From Streptomyces sp. MUM 203J (GTDB lineage Bacteria; Actinomycetota; Actinomycetes; Streptomycetales; Streptomycetaceae), in the NCBI RefSeq assembly GCF_022414595.1, contig NZ_JADWYO010000012.1, positions 49,390 through 113,389 of the forward strand: a stretch of DNA of 64,000 nt, written 5' to 3'. The notes below the pieces were generated by a model. The model did no database searches. It was not told where the DNA came from and worked only from the letters and a program-made list of their open reading frames with translations. Below are positions 16,160 through 25,679 of the stretch, piece by piece. The stretch's first letter is position 1. Each line of letters begins with the position of its first letter. A program made the translations under genes and the position numbers.

Positions 16160-16360
16160 ATGCGCCTGTTCGAGTCACGACGAGCGCGTGCGCAAGACGA
16201 AGACACCGCGCGGCCGGCCCTCGTCGGCCCGAAAGCGGAAGTCTGTCTCCCCGCCGACAAGATCGCCCTCGTCGACGAGCAGGCCTCATGGCGCGGGCGC
16301 TCCCGCGCCGACTACCTGCGCAGGCTCATCCCGAGCGGCCTGGAACGGAGCACCGCGTGA
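16160..16360 (+). CDS. Possible ribbon-helix-helix protein (low confidence)
   Basis: 66-aa frame whose second half (VCLPADKIALVDEQASWRGRSRADYLRRLI) looks like a CopG-type ribbon-helix-helix: a short strand, helix A (KIALVDEQASWRG) and helix B starting with RSRADYLRRL. There is no clear ribosome-binding site before the ATG at 16160. The stop overlaps a GTG opening another short frame (MTTPTYDELRTT...) as GTGA. That second frame soon reads as nonsense, while sensible-looking sequence (DATVGLAVEVVAGAPGG) continues in a neighbouring frame. It looks like a decayed antitoxin-type cassette. Confidence 0.35.
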   Translation: MRLFESRRARAQDEDTARPALVGPKAEVCLPADKIALVDEQASWRGRSRADYLRRLIPSGLERSTA

Positions 16361-16454
16361 CCACCCCGACGTACGACGAACTCCGCACGACGCGACCGTG
16401 GGGCTCGCCGTCGAGGTCGTTGCCGGAGCGCCCGGCGGCCCGGCGCGGCATACG

Positions 16455-16500
16455 CGAGGCCGGTGGCGGGCGCCCTTTCGGACGCCGGCCACCGGCCTCG
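16455..16500 (-). terminator. Terminator of purA
   Basis: A 13-bp perfect stem (CGAGGCCGGTGGC with GCCACCGGCCTCG), 11 bases after the purA stop on the minus strand. Confidence 0.75.
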
Positions 16501-16510
16501 CAGGTGAGAC

Positions 16511-17794
16511 CTACAGGAACGAGTTGATCTCGATCGTCTCGTCGCGGCCCGGGCCCACGCCGATCGCGGAGATCGGCGCGCCGGACATCTCCTCCAGCGC
16601 CTTCACGTACGCCTGCGCGTTCTTCGGCAGGTCGGAGAAGCTCTTCGCCTTGCTGATGTCCTCGGACCAGCCCGGCAGGTACTCGTACACCGGCTTCGCG
16701 TGGTGGAAGTCGGTCTGCGAGTACGGCAGCTCCTCGACGCGCTTGCCGTCGATCTCGTACGCGACGCAGACGGGGATCCGCTCCCAGCCGGTCAGGACGT
16801 CCAGCTTGGTGAGGAAGAAGTCCGTCAGACCGTTCACGCGGGTCGCGTAGCGGGCGATGACCGCGTCGAACCAGCCGCAGCGGCGGTCACGGCCGGTGGT
16901 GACACCGCGCTCGTGGCCGATGGTGCGCAGCTTCTCGCCGTCCTCGTCGAACAGCTCCGTCGGGAACGGACCCGCGCCGACACGGGTCGTGTACGCCTTC
17001 AGGATGCCGATCACGCGGCTGATCTTCGTCGGGCCGACGCCGGCGCCGGTGCAGGCGCCGCCGGAGGTCGGGTTCGAGGAGGTGACGAAGGGGTACGTGC
17101 CGTGGTCCACGTCCAGGAGCGTGCCCTGGCCGCCCTCGAAGAGGACGACCTTGCCCTCGTCGATGGCGTTGTTGAGGATCAGGGTCGTGTCCGCGACGTA
17201 CGGCTTGATCTGCTCCGCGTACTGGAGCATCTCTTCCACGATCTTGGCGGACTCGATCGCGCGGCGGTTGTAGAGCTTGGCGAGGAGCTGGTTCTTGACC
17301 TCCAGCGCCGCCTCCACCTTCTGGGCGAGGATCGACTCGTCGTAGAGGTCCTGGACCCGGATGCCCACGCGGTTGATCTTGTCCGCGTAGGTCGGGCCGA
17401 TGCCGCGGCCGGTCGTGCCGATCTTGCGCTTGCCGAGGAAGCGTTCCGTCACCTTGTCGAGAGTGACGTTGTACGGCGTGATCAGATGCGCGTTTCCGCT
17501 GATCAGGAGCTTCGAGGTGTCGACGCCGCGCTCGTTCAGCCCGCTCAGCTCGGAGAGCAGGACCGCGGGGTCGACAACGACACCGTTGCCGATCACCGGG
17601 GTACACCCCGGTGAGAGGATCCCGGAGGGGAGGAGGTGGAGCGCGTACTTCTGATCGCCTACGACGACCGTGTGGCCGGCGTTGTTACCGCCCTGGTAGC
17701 GCACCACGTAATCGACGGATCCACCGAGGAGGTCGGTGGCCTTTCCCTTGCCCTCGTCACCCCACTGAGCACCGAGCAGCACAAGTGCGGGCAC
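16511..17794 (-). CDS. purA: Adenylosuccinate synthetase
   Basis: 427-aa enzyme of purine synthesis, joining IMP and aspartate with GTP to give adenylosuccinate, in the cytoplasm. Diagnostic sites are [17 protein letters not shown] at the N-terminus (GTP/IMP phosphate loop and catalytic Asp), the H41-type segment [41 protein letters not shown] and the closing [10 protein letters not shown]. Length matches bacterial PurA. The GTG at 17794 gives the expected start ([12 protein letters not shown]) with GGAAGGGG upstream; the longer frame upstream is not conserved-looking. It is monocistronic, divergent from the lipid-kinase-like gene and followed by a terminator. Confidence 0.97.
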   Translation of the reverse strand: MPALVLLGAQWGDEGKGKATDLLGGSVDYVVRYQGGNNAGHTVVVGDQKYALHLLPSGILSPGCTPVIGNGVVVDPAVLLSELSGLNERGVDTSKLLISGNAHLITPYNVTLDKVTERFLGKRKIGTTGRGIGPTYADKINRVGIRVQDLYDESILAQKVEAALEVKNQLLAKLYNRRAIESAKIVEEMLQYAEQIKPYVADTTLILNNAIDEGKVVLFEGGQGTLLDVDHGTYPFVTSSNPTSGGACTGAGVGPTKISRVIGILKAYTTRVGAGPFPTELFDEDGEKLRTIGHERGVTTGRDRRCGWFDAVIARYATRVNGLTDFFLTKLDVLTGWERIPVCVAYEIDGKRVEELPYSQTDFHHAKPVYEYLPGWSEDISKAKSFSDLPKNAQAYVKALEEMSGAPISAIGVGPGRDETIEINSFL

Positions 17795-17968
17795 AGGCGT
17801 ACACCCCTTCCGGGCGGGGCATGTCCAAGGCCAGGGGCGCAAAATGTCGTACGTCTCTGTACGTCAGCAGCCTGGACCGTGTGAACCGGTGCCCCGGAAT
17901 AGACGAAGCCCCTGGCTCTATGGCGCAAGGGGCTCTTGCACAAAGATGCTACCCGAGGAAGGACCGAG

Positions 17969-18784
17969 GTGTCGGCTCCCGACCAGCTCCTGGTGGTCAT
18001 CGACCCGGTCGCCCGCCGCAGTGACGGCGAGTCCGTACGGATCGCCAAGGACGTGTTGTGCGGCGGTGCCGCCGCGAAGGTGTGCCTGCCGGACACCCCG
18101 GAGGAGTTCGCGCGGGCGCTGGCCCGGCGCGGGGGGCGGCGGCCCGTGGTCGTCGGCGACGACCGGGCACTGGTGCGGGCCGTGGGGCTGCTGCACGGCT
18201 CTGACCGGGCGGAACTGTCGCTGGTGCCGGTGGGACCCGAGGAAACGGTCCGGCTCGCGTCCGCGCTGGGAGCGCCGCTGGGGCCGGTGTCGGCCGCGCG
18301 GACCGCGCTGGGCGGGGTGCGGCGGCGGATGGACCTGCTGGTGGACGAGGACGGCGGGGTCGTGGTGGGCGAGCTGCGGGTGCCGGAGGGCGGCCGGGCG
18401 GCGGTGCCCGCGCCTTCCACCGTGCGGGGGTGGGGCACGGCACGGTCGCTGGTGCGGACCCTGGTGGGGCCGCCGCCGGGTGCGGCGCGGGTACCGCAGA
18501 TGCGGGGGCACCGCCTGCGCGTCGAGGTGGACGGGCGGCTGCTGGGCGACGACCTGGTGGACGGCGTGACCGTCGCGGCGCACGACGGAACGGCTCGCGT
18601 GGAGCTGCGGCCCCGGGCGTCCCGCCCCGTCCGGTACGCGGCCCGCCGCACGGTCACGATCTCCTGCACGGCGGGACCGGGCTTCCACTACCGCGCGGAC
18701 ACGCTGGTGGGGGGCCCGGTGGCGAGCCGCACATGGACGGTCCGGCCGTCGTCCTGGTCGCTGGTCCTGCCGCCGGGGGCCTAG
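17969..18784 (+). CDS. Diacylglycerol kinase catalytic-domain-related protein
   Basis: 271 aa. It is the gene usually annotated as diacylglycerol/lipid kinase-like next to purA in streptomycetes (from memory). Residues 1-100 contain a Rossmann-like start (LLVVIDPVARRSDGESVRIAKDVLCGG) and VVVGDDRALVRAVGLLHG, which parallels the GGDGT loop of lipid kinases. The canonical GGDGT is not intact (GDDRA), so catalytic activity is doubtful. The C-terminal half is a beta-rich domain (VDGVTVAAHDGTARVELRP) like the second domain of YegS/DgkB. The GTG at 17969 follows GAGGAAGGACCGAG. It is monocistronic and divergent from purA. Confidence 0.72.
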   Translation: MSAPDQLLVVIDPVARRSDGESVRIAKDVLCGGAAAKVCLPDTPEEFARALARRGGRRPVVVGDDRALVRAVGLLHGSDRAELSLVPVGPEETVRLASALGAPLGPVSAARTALGGVRRRMDLLVDEDGGVVVGELRVPEGGRAAVPAPSTVRGWGTARSLVRTLVGPPPGAARVPQMRGHRLRVEVDGRLLGDDLVDGVTVAAHDGTARVELRPRASRPVRYAARRTVTISCTAGPGFHYRADTLVGGPVASRTWTVRPSSWSLVLPPGA

Positions 18785-18957
18785 GGCCTGCGGGGCCTCG
18801 CCGGGCGCGGCGCTCCCGACGCGGGGGCCGCTGCGCCCGCATCCGGTGGGCGGGTCGGGAGCACTCCGGGGGCTCGCCTCCTCACGAGGGTCCGCCCGGG
18901 GCCCGTCTTCACGGCGGGTCACATCACCTCCCCGGGCTCCCGGCCTCGCTCGGACCA

Positions 18958-18989
18958 GGGGACGCCCCCGCCGCTGCGGGGGCGTCCCC
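18958..18989. terminator. Bidirectional terminator
   Basis: A perfect 14-bp stem with loop CGCT (GGGGACGCCCCCGC / GCGGGGGCGTCCCC), between the lipid-kinase-like gene and the convergent small membrane protein gene. Confidence 0.8.
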
Positions 18990-19057
18990 TCCACCGGGCC
19001 CGCACCCCATGTGCGCCGCATCCGCACGAAGGGCCGGCCGGCACCCCGTCGGCGGGG

Positions 19058-19249
19058 TCAGTCCCGTGGCGGGTACAGCAGGCGGGTGCCGCCGTATATC
19101 GCGCCCATGACCGTGAGGCCCAGCGGCAGGCGCCAGAGGCGGGTCGTGTCGTTCCAGTGCTGGGGCGGGCCGAAGGTGAGCCAGAGCGCGAGGGCGATGC
19201 CCACGAGGACCACGGAGACGCCGGACACGCGGCGTAAGGCGAGAGACAT
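19058..19249 (-). CDS. Small two-helix membrane protein
   Basis: 63-aa protein with two transmembrane segments, residues 8-26 (VSGVSVVLVGIALALWLTF) and 41-57 (LPLGLTVMGAIYGGTRLLY), joined by a short loop with QHWNDTTRLWR. It lies 22 bases downstream of the MarR/GbsR-type regulator on the same strand and is probably co-transcribed with it. No family is recognised. The ATG at 19249 follows the regulator closely. It may be a small modulator at the membrane, but nothing shows this directly. Confidence 0.6.
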   Translation of the reverse strand: MSLALRRVSGVSVVLVGIALALWLTFGPPQHWNDTTRLWRLPLGLTVMGAIYGGTRLLYPPRD

Positions 19250-19271
19250 GCCCCCATGGTCCCTTACCGGC

Positions 19272-19787
19272 TCACGCGCCCGACTTGTGCCGCCGCCACC
19301 GCTCCATGATCTGGCCCATCTCGCGGTGCAGGAAGCTGAAGAACTCCGCCGTCTCCGCGACCCGCGCCCCCGCCACCGTCTCCCGGCCCAGCATGTCCGC
19401 GCCCTCGGCCAGGGTCTTCTCCCAGCGCTGCAGCACCTGGTCACGCCGGGTGAAGACCTCGTACCACATCGCCTCGTGCAGGACGTACCGCTCGCGCCGC
19501 GACCCCGGGTCCCGCTCGCGGCCGATCATGTTGACCTGCGTCAGGTACCGCACCGCGCCGGACACCGCCGCCGGGCTGATCTGAAGACGTTCGGCCAGCT
19601 CGGCCGAGGTGAGCGAGCCGGTCTCGGAGACCAGCAGGGCGGCGAAGACCCGGGACGGCATCCGCTGCATGCCCGCCGCCGTCAGCTCGCCCGCGAAACG
19701 CTCCAGAAAGCGGGCCACCGCCTCGTCGTCCCGTTCGGCCCGCTGCTCCTCCGTGCCGGTCCCCATGCGCTCATCGTCTCCCGTCAT
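19272..19787 (-). CDS. MarR/GbsR-family transcriptional regulator
   Basis: 171-aa winged-helix regulator. Core elements are residues 45-110: MPSRVFAALLVSETGSLTSAELAERLQISPAAVSGAVRYL (helix-turn-helix), then the wing with GRERDPGSRRERYVL. The flanking helices are long, as in dimeric GbsR-type proteins. The start may be the ATG at 19787 or the one at 19766; both are plausible. It is divergently transcribed from an ABC exporter whose start is only 82 bases away, and a near-palindrome lies in that gap. The inference is local repression of the exporter, relieved by the exported compound. Confidence 0.87.
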   Translation of the reverse strand: MTGDDERMGTGTEEQRAERDDEAVARFLERFAGELTAAGMQRMPSRVFAALLVSETGSLTSAELAERLQISPAAVSGAVRYLTQVNMIGRERDPGSRRERYVLHEAMWYEVFTRRDQVLQRWEKTLAEGADMLGRETVAGARVAETAEFFSFLHREMGQIMERWRRHKSGA

Positions 19788-19834
19788 TCCCGACCCCCTG
19801 CCGTACGACGATCGATTTTATACACTTCCTTAAC

Positions 19835-19850
19835 TTCGCAAATTTGTGAA
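19835..19850. promoter_or_regulatory. Probable operator between regulator and ABC exporter
   Basis: TTCGCAAATTTGTGAA is an inverted repeat with one non-matching pair, set in a markedly AT-rich divergent promoter region (19812-19870). On the minus strand TATAAAAT nearby is a good -10 candidate for the regulator gene. The exporter ATG (19870) lacks a normal ribosome-binding site, so its mRNA may be leaderless or nearly so. Confidence 0.6.
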
Positions 19851-19869
19851 AGTAGCTTAGTTTCGAAGC

Positions 19870-20769
19870 ATGACGAACGACGCCATCACCGTCGCCGGAC
19901 TCCACAAGTCCTTCGGGCGCACGCACGCCCTGGCCGGTCTCGACCTGACCGTCGCGGCCGGCGAGGTCCACGGCTTCCTCGGGCCCAACGGGTCGGGGAA
20001 GTCGACCACCATCCGGGTCCTGCTGGGCCTGCTGCGCGCCGACTCGGGCAGCGCCCGGCTCCTCGGCCGTGATCCCTGGCGGGACGCCGTCGAGCTGCAC
20101 CGGCGGGTGGCGTACGTCCCCGGTGACGTCACCCTGTGGCGCAACCTCTCCGGCGGAGAGGTCATCGACCTGTACGGCAGGCTCCGCGGCGGCCTGGACA
20201 CGGCCCGCCGCGCCGAGCTGATCGAGCGCTTCGAGCTGGACCCGACGAAGAAGGGCCGTACGTACTCCAAGGGGAACCGTCAGAAGGTCGCCCTGGTCGC
20301 AGCCCTCGCCTCCGACGCGGACGTGCTCATCCTGGACGAGCCGACGAGCGGGCTCGACCCGCTGATGGAGGGCGTCTTCCGGGAGTGCGTCAGGGAGGCC
20401 CAGTCCCGTGGGCGGACCGTCCTGCTGTCCTCGCACATCCTGAGCGAGGTGGAGAGCCTCTGCGACCGGGTGAGCATCATCCGGAAGGGAGTGACCGTCG
20501 AGTCCGGCTCGCTGACGGAGCTGCGCCACCTGACCCGGACGAGCGTCGAGGCCGAGCTGGCCGGGCCGCCCAACGGGCTCGCGCACCTGCCGGGCGTCCA
20601 CGACCTCCAGGTGGACGGCCACCGCGTGAAGCTCCAGGTCGACTCGGACCGGCTGGACGCGGTGCTGCGGTCCCTCACCGAGTCGGGCGTACGGTCCCTG
20701 GTGAGCGCGCCGCCGACGCTGGAGGAGCTGTTCCTCCGCCACTACGAGGACGTGGAGGCCACGCGATGA
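19870..20769 (+). CDS. ABC transporter ATP-binding protein
   Basis: 299-aa ATPase subunit of a DrrA-type ABC-2 exporter. Motifs in order: Walker [10 protein letters not shown] (about residue 40), a degenerate signature YSKGNRQKV, Walker [14 protein letters not shown], and the switch-histidine segment [11 protein letters not shown]. The C-terminal 80 residues form the domain seen in antibiotic/daunorubicin-resistance type ATPases. It is coupled by ATGA to the permease. The divergent MarR/GbsR gene probably controls both. The exported compound is not known. Confidence 0.93.
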   Translation: MTNDAITVAGLHKSFGRTHALAGLDLTVAAGEVHGFLGPNGSGKSTTIRVLLGLLRADSGSARLLGRDPWRDAVELHRRVAYVPGDVTLWRNLSGGEVIDLYGRLRGGLDTARRAELIERFELDPTKKGRTYSKGNRQKVALVAALASDADVLILDEPTSGLDPLMEGVFRECVREAQSRGRTVLLSSHILSEVESLCDRVSIIRKGVTVESGSLTELRHLTRTSVEAELAGPPNGLAHLPGVHDLQVDGHRVKLQVDSDRLDAVLRSLTESGVRSLVSAPPTLEELFLRHYEDVEATR

Positions 20770-22373
20770 CCGCCGTCACCGCCCCGTTGCCGGTGAGCGG
20801 CGCCCGGCACCTCGCCGGTACGGGCGCGCTGCTGCGGCTCGCGCTGCGCCGGGACCGGCTGATGCTGCCCCTGTGGGTGGGCGTGGTCGGCCTCATGGTG
20901 GTCAGCGGCAGCGGCTCCATCGAGACCCTGTACGACACCCCGGAGGCGCGGGCGCAGCTCGCCCAGTCGATGTCCGCGAACAGTTCGCTGCGCTCGCTGT
21001 ACGGGCCCGTGTTCGGGGAGTCCGTGGGCGCGCTGGTGGCGTGGCGGTTCGGGGTGTTCGCCGCGACCCTCGCGGCGATCATGAGCCTGATCATCGTCGT
21101 ACGGCACACGCGGGAGGAAGAGGAGACCGGGCGGCAGGAGCTGCTGTCCTCGGCCATGGTGGGCCGCCGCGCCCCGCTGACCGCGGCCCTGCTGGCGGCG
21201 CTGATCGCCGACGCCGCCCTGACGCTCATCATCACGGCGGGCCTCGCGGGCCGGGGCACGGAAGGCGCCCTGGCCCTGGGCCTGTCGGTGGGTCTGACCG
21301 GCATGGTCTTCGCGACCCTGGCGGCGATCGTGGCGCAGGCCACGGAGAGCGCACGGCTGGCGAAGGGCACGACGTCGGCGGTGCTGGGCCTGGCCTTCGT
21401 CCTGCGCGCGGCGGGTGACGCGGGGAGCGCGGACGGCGGCTCGGTGCTGACCTGGCTGTCCCCGCTGGGCTGGGCCGAGCACGTGCGGGCCTTCGCCGGG
21501 GAGCGCTGGTGGGTGCTGCTGCTGCTCGCGGCGGCGGTCCTGGCGCAGGGCTTCGCCGCGTACGAGCTGACGGGCCGGCGCGATGTGGGCATGAGCTTCG
21601 TGCCCGCCCGGCCCGGCCCGGCCGAGGGGCGGCTGGCGACGGCCGGCGGCCTGGCCTGGCGGCTCCAGCGGGGCGGGCTGCTCGGCTGGACCCTGGGGTT
21701 CCTGGTGGCGGGGCTGGTCTTCGGCGGCATCGTCGAGGGCGCGGCCGACCTGGTCGGGGACAACGAGCGGGCCCGCGAGATCTTCGAGCGGCTGGGCGGG
21801 GCGCAGGCCCTGGAGGAGGCGTTCCTCGCGGCGATGATGGGCATGTTCGGGATGGTCGCGTCCCTGTTCGCGGTCGGCGCGGTCCTGCGGCTGCACAGCG
21901 AGGAGACCTCGCAGCGGGCCGAGCCGGTGCTGGCCAACGCGGTCGGGCGGCTGCGGTGGGCGGCCGGGCACCTGGTGGTCGCGTTCGCCGGGTCGGTGCT
22001 GGTGCTGGCCGCGGGCGGGCTCGGGATGTACCTCTCGTACGGGAAGGACTTCGGGCCCGTGATGGGCGCGGCGGCCGTGCAACTGCCCGCGGTGTGGCTG
22101 CTGGGCGCGATCGCCGTGCTGCTGCACGGGGCGTTCCCGAGGGCCGCGGTCGCGGCGTGGGGAGTGGCCGGGCTGTCGCTGGCGATCGGCTGGATCGGTC
22201 CGGCGCTGAACCTGCCGCAGTCGGTGATGAACCTGTCGCCCTTCGGTCACCTGCCGAAGCTGCCCGGCGCGGACCCTGCCTGGACGCCGGTGGTGACGCT
22301 GCTGGGCCTGGCGGTGGTGCTGGTGGCGGCCGGGCTGGCGGGGCTGCGGCGGCGGGACGTGATCACGTCGTGA
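20766..22373 (+). CDS. ABC-2 type exporter permease
   Basis: 535-aa integral membrane protein with about 12 hydrophobic segments, in two halves of roughly six. It matches the large permeases annotated as polyketide antibiotic transporters that pair with DrrA-like ATPases. A periplasm-facing loop ([19 protein letters not shown]) follows the first segment, and [15 protein letters not shown] and [15 protein letters not shown] are the paired cytoplasmic motifs of the two halves that probably contact the ATPase. The ATG overlaps the ATPase stop. The end overlaps the convergent P450 gene by 11 bases. Confidence 0.9.
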   Translation: MTAVTAPLPVSGARHLAGTGALLRLALRRDRLMLPLWVGVVGLMVVSGSGSIETLYDTPEARAQLAQSMSANSSLRSLYGPVFGESVGALVAWRFGVFAATLAAIMSLIIVVRHTREEEETGRQELLSSAMVGRRAPLTAALLAALIADAALTLIITAGLAGRGTEGALALGLSVGLTGMVFATLAAIVAQATESARLAKGTTSAVLGLAFVLRAAGDAGSADGGSVLTWLSPLGWAEHVRAFAGERWWVLLLLAAAVLAQGFAAYELTGRRDVGMSFVPARPGPAEGRLATAGGLAWRLQRGGLLGWTLGFLVAGLVFGGIVEGAADLVGDNERAREIFERLGGAQALEEAFLAAMMGMFGMVASLFAVGAVLRLHSEETSQRAEPVLANAVGRLRWAAGHLVVAFAGSVLVLAAGGLGMYLSYGKDFGPVMGAAAVQLPAVWLLGAIAVLLHGAFPRAAVAAWGVAGLSLAIGWIGPALNLPQSVMNLSPFGHLPKLPGADPAWTPVVTLLGLAVVLVAAGLAGLRRRDVITS

Positions 22374-23568
22374 CGAGCAACTCCCTGAGGCCTCGGATCA
22401 CATAGCCGCCCGTCCACTCCGGCTCCTTCGCGAGCCGCAGGCCGGGGGCCCGCCTGAGCAGCTCGCCGAACGAGGCGGTCAGCTCCAGGCGGGCCAGCGG
22501 CGCACCCAGGCAGTAATGGATACCCGCGCCGAAGGTGATGTGCGGGTTGTCGGCCCGGGCCAGGTCCAGCCGGTCCGGCTCGGGGAACCGTGCGGGGTCC
22601 CGGTTGGCGGACCCGAACAGCAGGGCGACCTCGGAGCCGCGCGGGATGGTCGTGCCACCGATCTCGATGTCGTCCAGCACCCACCGCTCGAACATCTGGA
22701 GCGGGGTGTCGTAGCGGAGCAGCTCCTCCACGGCTGTGGACAGCCCGATGTCCCCGCGCCGGAGGGCGGCGAGCTGCTCGGGGTGGCGGAAGAGGGTCCA
22801 CCAGCCGTTGACCGTGGTGTTGACGGTCGCCTCGTGCCCGGCGTTGAGCAGCAGGACGCAGGTGGAGACCATCTCCTGCTCGGTGAGCCGGTCCCCTTCG
22901 TCGTACGCGGCGATGAGCGCGGAGATCATGTCCTCGCCCGGCTGCCGGCGGCGGACGCCGATGAGCTGCCTCAGGTACGCGGAGAACTCCTCGGACGCGG
23001 TGACGGCGCGGCGCGCGGTCCCGTCGTCCGGGTTCAGCTCGAACATCCCGCAGATGGCCGCCGACCAGGGGCGCAGAAGGTGCCGGTCGGCGGCGGGGAT
23101 GCCGAGCATCTCCGCGATGACGGCGACGGGCAACGGCTCCGCGACCTCGCCGAGCAGGTCCCCGCCGCCCCGGGCGAGGAGCCCGTCGACCAGTTCGGCG
23201 GCCAGCCGCTCCACTGTGGGCTTCAGCCGCTCGACGGTCCTGGGCGTGAACGCCTTCGACACCAGCCGCCGGATCCTGGTGTGATCCGGGGCCTCCAGGT
23301 CCAGCAGCCCGTTGCCGTTCAGCACGTGGAACGGCTCGTGCTCCGGGGGCGGCGGGGTGCGCCCGAACTCCTCGTGCGTGAACCTGTGCAGGTACGTCCG
23401 CCCGAGGCGGCGGTCGCGGAGCAGGGCGGACACGTCCGCGTGGTGCGGGACGAGGTACTGGCGGCTTCCCTCGAACCAGTGCGTCCGCCCCTGAGCGCGC
23501 AGGTCCGCGTACACGGGGTAGGGGTTCGCGACGAATGCGGGCGACCAGGGGTCGAATGCGGCGTCCAT
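22363..23568 (-). CDS. Cytochrome P450
   Basis: 401-aa soluble bacterial P450. Diagnostic sites are the I-helix LLLNAGHEATVNTT (oxygen-activating groove, with an A-G-H-E-A-T pattern), the ExxR of VEELLRYD, and the heme loop FGAGIHYCLGAPLARLE with the axial Cys. The N-terminus (MDAAFDPWSPAFVANPYPVYADLRAQG) is complete. It resembles CYP107-type enzymes that oxidise polyketides, fatty acids or terpenoids; the substrate is unknown. No ferredoxin gene is adjacent. Its 3' end overlaps the exporter permease gene on the opposite strand. An ATG starts it at 23568. Confidence 0.95.
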   Translation of the reverse strand: MDAAFDPWSPAFVANPYPVYADLRAQGRTHWFEGSRQYLVPHHADVSALLRDRRLGRTYLHRFTHEEFGRTPPPPEHEPFHVLNGNGLLDLEAPDHTRIRRLVSKAFTPRTVERLKPTVERLAAELVDGLLARGGGDLLGEVAEPLPVAVIAEMLGIPAADRHLLRPWSAAICGMFELNPDDGTARRAVTASEEFSAYLRQLIGVRRRQPGEDMISALIAAYDEGDRLTEQEMVSTCVLLLNAGHEATVNTTVNGWWTLFRHPEQLAALRRGDIGLSTAVEELLRYDTPLQMFERWVLDDIEIGGTTIPRGSEVALLFGSANRDPARFPEPDRLDLARADNPHITFGAGIHYCLGAPLARLELTASFGELLRRAPGLRLAKEPEWTGGYVIRGLRELLVTT

Positions 23569-23594
23569 GCCGGGACGTTACTACTCCGCCGCGG

Positions 23595-24260
23595 TCACCC
23601 GCCCGGGTGGACCAGTCTCGTCTCGTACGCGAAGACCGCTGCCTGTGTGCGGTCCCGCAGGCCCAGTTTGACCAGGATGCGGCTGACGTGGGTCTTGATG
23701 GTGGACTCGGCGACCACCAGATGCGCGGCGATCTCGGCGTTGGAGAGGCCCTGGGCGATCAGGACCAGGACCTCCGTCTCGCGCTCGGTCAGGTCGCCCA
23801 CCCGCGACAGGGAGGCGGTCGCCCGCTGCGGCTCCGCGCGGGTGGCGAACTCGGTGATCAGGCGCCTGGTCACCGAGGGGGCCAGCAGGGCCTCGCCCGC
23901 CGCCACGACGCGTACGCCTTCGGCGAGCTGGCGGGCCGAGGCGTCCTTGAGGAGGAAGCCGGACGCGCCGGCGCGGAGCGCCTCGTACACGTACTCGTCG
24001 AGGTCGAAGGTGGTCAGGACCAGGACCCTCGCGTCCGCGTCGGACGCGACGATCTCCCGCGTGGCCTCGATGCCGTTCATCTCCGGCATGCGGATGTCCA
24101 TCAGGATCACGTCCGGACGCAGCGCCGCGACCTGGGCGATCGCCTGACGGCCGTCGACCGCCTCACCGATCACCTCGATGCCCGGCATCGCGTTCAGCAG
24201 GACCGAGAAGCCCTCCCTGACCATCATCTGGTCGTCGACCACCAGGACCCTGATCGTCAC
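23595..24260 (-). CDS. NarL/LuxR-family response regulator
   Basis: 221 aa. The receiver domain (residues 1-120) has the acidic pocket in VVDDQMMVREGF, the phosphorylated Asp in ILMDIRMPEMNG, VLTTFDLDEYV and the Lys of FLLKDAS. The C-terminal LuxR-type helix-turn-helix includes LTERETEVLVLIAQGLSNAEIA and VAESTIKTHVSRILVKLGLRDR. The GTG start overlaps the sensor kinase stop (GTGA), so the two are translationally coupled. The signal and regulon are unknown; the P450 gene follows 27 bases downstream on the same strand and may be read through from it. Confidence 0.95.
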   Translation of the reverse strand: MTIRVLVVDDQMMVREGFSVLLNAMPGIEVIGEAVDGRQAIAQVAALRPDVILMDIRMPEMNGIEATREIVASDADARVLVLTTFDLDEYVYEALRAGASGFLLKDASARQLAEGVRVVAAGEALLAPSVTRRLITEFATRAEPQRATASLSRVGDLTERETEVLVLIAQGLSNAEIAAHLVVAESTIKTHVSRILVKLGLRDRTQAAVFAYETRLVHPGG

Positions 24261-25570
24261 TGGACCTCCTCCCTCGCCACCGGGATGAACGCCGCGACCT
24301 CGTATCCGCCGTCCTCCGTCGTCTCCGCCGTCAGCTCGCCGTTGAGCATCGTCACACGCTCCCGCATGCCCGTGATGCCGTGCCCGGCGCCCGGTGACGC
24401 CGCCTTGACCAGGCCGCGCGGCGGGCCGTTCACGACGCGCAGGCCCAGGCCGCCCAGGACGTAGCTCAGCTCCACCCGGGCGGAGGCACCCGGCGCGTGC
24501 CGCAGGACGTTGCTCAGGGCCTCCTGCACGATCCGGTACGCCGACAGCTCCACGCCCTGCGGGAGTTCCCGCACCGCGCCGGTCACCGTCTTCTCCGCCT
24601 CCAGGCCTGCGTCCCGCACATTGCGCAGCAGGCCGTCCAGGTCCGCGAGGGTCGGCTGCGGAGCGTCCGGCGCCTGGTAGTCCTCGGCGCGGACCACGCC
24701 CAGCACCCGGCGCAGCTCCGTCAGCGCGGCCACCGCGTTCTCCCGGATCGTCGCGAACGCCTGCTCCAGCTCCGGCGGCGGGTTCTCCACCCGGTAGGGC
24801 GCCGCCTCCGCCTGGATCGCGACCACCGACATGTGGTGGGCCACCACGTCGTGCAGCTCCCGCGCGATGGTCGTGCGCTCCTCCAGCAGCGTCCGCATCG
24901 ACCGCTCCTGCGCGGTCACCGTCTGCTGCTGGGTGACCTCCTTCTTCGCTTCGCTGCGGGTCCGCACCGCCGTGACGACGAGCAGCGGCATCGCCGCCGC
25001 GAACAGCAGCTGCGGGGTCATGGGGTCGCCGTAGGCCCCGAGGAGCGACTCCGTCATCAGGCTGAGCACGCCCGTCAGCACCCACATCCACGCCGCCGTA
25101 CGAGGGCGGGTGCGGGCCGCGACCATCGTCATGACCACCACGTGCGAGAAGAACGACGGCGGTGTCCACGGCGGCCCGGCCGCGAGGACGAACGCACCGG
25201 CCGGCACGCTGAGCAGCGACAGCCAGAACGCCGCCACCGGCCGGATCAGCGTCAGCAGCATCGCCGCCGCCGGAAGGACCCCGCTGACGAGGAAGTGCAG
25301 GCCCCCGACGAACCCGGACGCCAGCACGGCCAGGGCCGCCAGGGCGACCGCAGCGTGCGGCAGCCACCGCACCGGCCGGCGGACGAACCCCGGTGTCCGG
25401 CGCATCACCGCGCCGTCCGCCGCCAGGGGGCCCAGAGGCCGGTACGCGAAAGGATCCCGGAACAGGTCCTCGCGCAGCCCGTCCAGCGCCCGCATCACCA
25501 GGCGTATCTCGGGGCTCTGGTCGCCCGACCCCGGGTCGGTCGCGGTGTGCCGCGTCGTCGTCTTGTCCAC
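24257..25570 (-). CDS. NarL-type sensor histidine kinase
   Basis: 437-aa membrane histidine kinase. After a short cytoplasmic N-terminus there are about five or six hydrophobic helices (residues 70-215). A HisKA_3 dimerisation domain follows with ERTTIARELHDVVAHHMS (His near residue 244), and then a HATPase_c domain with VQEALSNVLRHAPGA (N box) and GAGHGITGMRERV (G box). It phosphorylates the coupled NarL-type regulator. The GTG at 25570 opens MDKTTTRH; further upstream the frame is Arg/Pro-rich and looks non-coding. There is no large extracellular sensor domain, so it probably senses at the membrane. Confidence 0.93.
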   Translation of the reverse strand: MDKTTTRHTATDPGSGDQSPEIRLVMRALDGLREDLFRDPFAYRPLGPLAADGAVMRRTPGFVRRPVRWLPHAAVALAALAVLASGFVGGLHFLVSGVLPAAAMLLTLIRPVAAFWLSLLSVPAGAFVLAAGPPWTPPSFFSHVVVMTMVAARTRPRTAAWMWVLTGVLSLMTESLLGAYGDPMTPQLLFAAAMPLLVVTAVRTRSEAKKEVTQQQTVTAQERSMRTLLEERTTIARELHDVVAHHMSVVAIQAEAAPYRVENPPPELEQAFATIRENAVAALTELRRVLGVVRAEDYQAPDAPQPTLADLDGLLRNVRDAGLEAEKTVTGAVRELPQGVELSAYRIVQEALSNVLRHAPGASARVELSYVLGGLGLRVVNGPPRGLVKAASPGAGHGITGMRERVTMLNGELTAETTEDGGYEVAAFIPVAREEVQ

Positions 25571-25679
25571 GCCGCAAACGGTACGGGGGCGGGGCGGGCG
25601 CGGCGTCGGGCTGGAGACGGGTTCCGCGGGGTCCGTCCTGAGGACTACACGTGCCTCACCAGGGGGATCAGAAGGGTGA

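Noticed and set aside
19870..25570. ABC exporter, P450 and two-component system as a biosynthetic gene cluster
   Set aside because: No scaffold-forming synthase (PKS, NRPS, terpene, RiPP) is present; the genes are on separate transcripts and common singly in streptomycetes.
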